From NCBI RefSeq assembly GCF_031128465.2, contig NZ_CP155618.1, positions 1,931,501 to 1,995,500 of the forward strand: a stretch of DNA of 64,000 bases, read 5' to 3'. Below the pieces are notes generated by a model. The model was not told the DNA's origin. It was given only the letters and a program-made list of their open reading frames with translations, and searched no databases. Shown here piece after piece: positions 63,348 to 64,000 of this stretch. This DNA comes from Mariniflexile litorale (lineage in GTDB: Bacteria; Bacteroidota; Bacteroidia; Flavobacteriales; Flavobacteriaceae). Position numbers and translations under genes: made by a program. Within the stretch, counting starts at the first letter, position 1. Each line of letters starts with the position of its first letter.

Positions 63348-63644
63348 AGTTGAAAATTGAAGTGCAAATTTAATGAAATACCGTGGAGTAGACATGTTTT
63401 GACAATTTTTTTTAAGGCTGTATTTAGGTCTTAAAAACGAACGAGTATGCTGAGGTTTATTTTAATATTGATAACAAATTATTGTTTAATGTGAGGATTG
63501 AATGCATTTCATTCGTGATAATTCATTTTTCAAGTGTTTTTTCATATAAAAATTTATATGTACGCATAATAAACATGTGTTTTTTGTCAGAAAGACCTTT
63601 ATTTTGCGTATCTTGTAGGAACTAAACACTAAATTAAAACAAAT

Positions 63645-64000
63645 ATGAAAAATTTTTCACTATTTAAAATCTGCTTGATTTTAGGTTTGTTTTTTCCTTT
63701 GGCAATTGCCGCCCAAGGAGTCATTACAGGAACTATAATAGAAGCAGGAACCAATGCTCCTTTACCAGGAGCTAACATTATTATCAAGGGAACTACTAAT
63801 GGTGCTATTTCTGATTTTGATGGAAAATTTAGTATCAATGTAGCTGCATTTCCAGTAACGGTTGTCGTATCGTCGGTGGGATTTAATTCTAAAGAAGTTA
63901 TAGTAACTTCATCTAAAAGTATTAAAGTCTTGCTTCAAGAAGGTGTTTCTTTGGATGAAGTTATGCTAATTGGGTCAAGAAACCCAAGTAGAACATCGGT
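63645..64000 (+). CDS. TonB-dependent receptor, N-terminal part (cut by window edge)
   Basis: The 118 complete codons begin with a signal peptide (MKNFSLFKICLILGLFFPLAIAAQ) followed by the CarboxypepD_reg-like domain found at the front of Bacteroidota receptors (GVITGTIIEAGTNAPLPGAN, IIKGTTNGAISDFDGKFSIN, LLQEGVSLDEVMLIGSRNPSRTS). The last residues mark the start of the plug domain. Substrate unknown. The 297 bases before it (63348-63644) are A+T-rich; a ATTTTG at 63601-63606 is the only -7-like element and lacks a properly spaced TTG. Confidence 0.88.
   Translation, partial: MKNFSLFKICLILGLFFPLAIAAQGVITGTIIEAGTNAPLPGANIIIKGTTNGAISDFDGKFSINVAAFPVTVVVSSVGFNSKEVIVTSSKSIKVLLQEGVSLDEVMLIGSRNPSRTS

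Noticed and set aside
61593-63395. Longer aspS beginning at 63395
   Set aside because: [11 protein letters not shown] at 63347 is the standard bacterial AspRS beginning.
1-64000. CRISPR arrays, insertion sequences, prophage
   Set aside because: No regularly spaced repeats, transposase, integrase or phage structural genes were seen.

Overview
The window is a stretch of low-GC chromosome from a member of the Bacteroidota, most likely a (probably marine) Flavobacteriaceae. Evidence: promoters of the TTG-N19-TAnnTTTG type, a TonB-dependent receptor with a carboxypeptidase-like N-terminal domain, two amt/P-II pairs, SulP/carbonic anhydrase genes, and gene families common in flavobacteria (DUF2490, DUF4407, DUF4260, TPR histidine kinases). 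No phage, integrase, transposase or CRISPR array was seen. Mobile-looking DNA is limited to short palindromic elements.

Layout. 1-3.9 kb: an OlsF-like acyltransferase (cut by the window edge), aspartate kinase and a GNAT acetyltransferase on the minus strand, divergent from fructose-1,6-bisphosphatase. 4-10.1 kb: a minus-strand run with a small exported protein, a SulP transporter, a universal stress protein, a beta-carbonic anhydrase, a DUF2490 protein and a second SulP transporter; this looks like a bicarbonate module. 10.2-21.7 kb: a nitrogen-assimilation block with gltBD on the minus strand, divergent from a porin, ammonium transporter, P-II, ammonium transporter and P-II. CCCTA-N6/7-TAGGG-like palindromes mark its control regions. 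21.8-29.3 kb: PEP carboxylase, an uncharacterised 609-residue cysteine-rich protein, and nadA-nadB. 29.3-30.9 kb: a 5'-truncated hybrid histidine kinase, a palindromic repeat and a short ssb.

31.2-35.8 kb holds the most interesting unit. A 1036-residue PAS/GAF sigma-54 activator is followed by two palindromic sites 40 bp apart, a near-consensus -24/-12 promoter, and an operon of two paralogous STAS/SpoIIAA-like proteins plus a lone PAS protein. All the expected parts of an enhancer-driven signalling circuit are contiguous. 36-41.7 kb: a 46-residue zinc-ribbon protein, a HAD phosphatase divergent from a LacI regulator, a 48-residue lipoprotein, a TPR histidine kinase with its LuxR-type partner, and a candidate structured small RNA.

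41.7-64 kb is mostly housekeeping: glycosyltransferase, LPG-synthase-like membrane protein, ruvC, hemW, PhnA, DUF4407, a BlaI-type repressor with its own operators, EamA, M20 peptidase, hydrolase, tRNA-Leu(TAG), a decayed gene, a CBS protein, dxs, tadA, ClC, aspS and the start of a TonB-dependent receptor. Between ruvC and hemW a G/C-rich inverted-repeat element supplies the C-terminus of one protein and the N-terminus of the other.

All family assignments come from reading motifs by eye. No database search was run, and promoters, operators and the small RNA are predictions.
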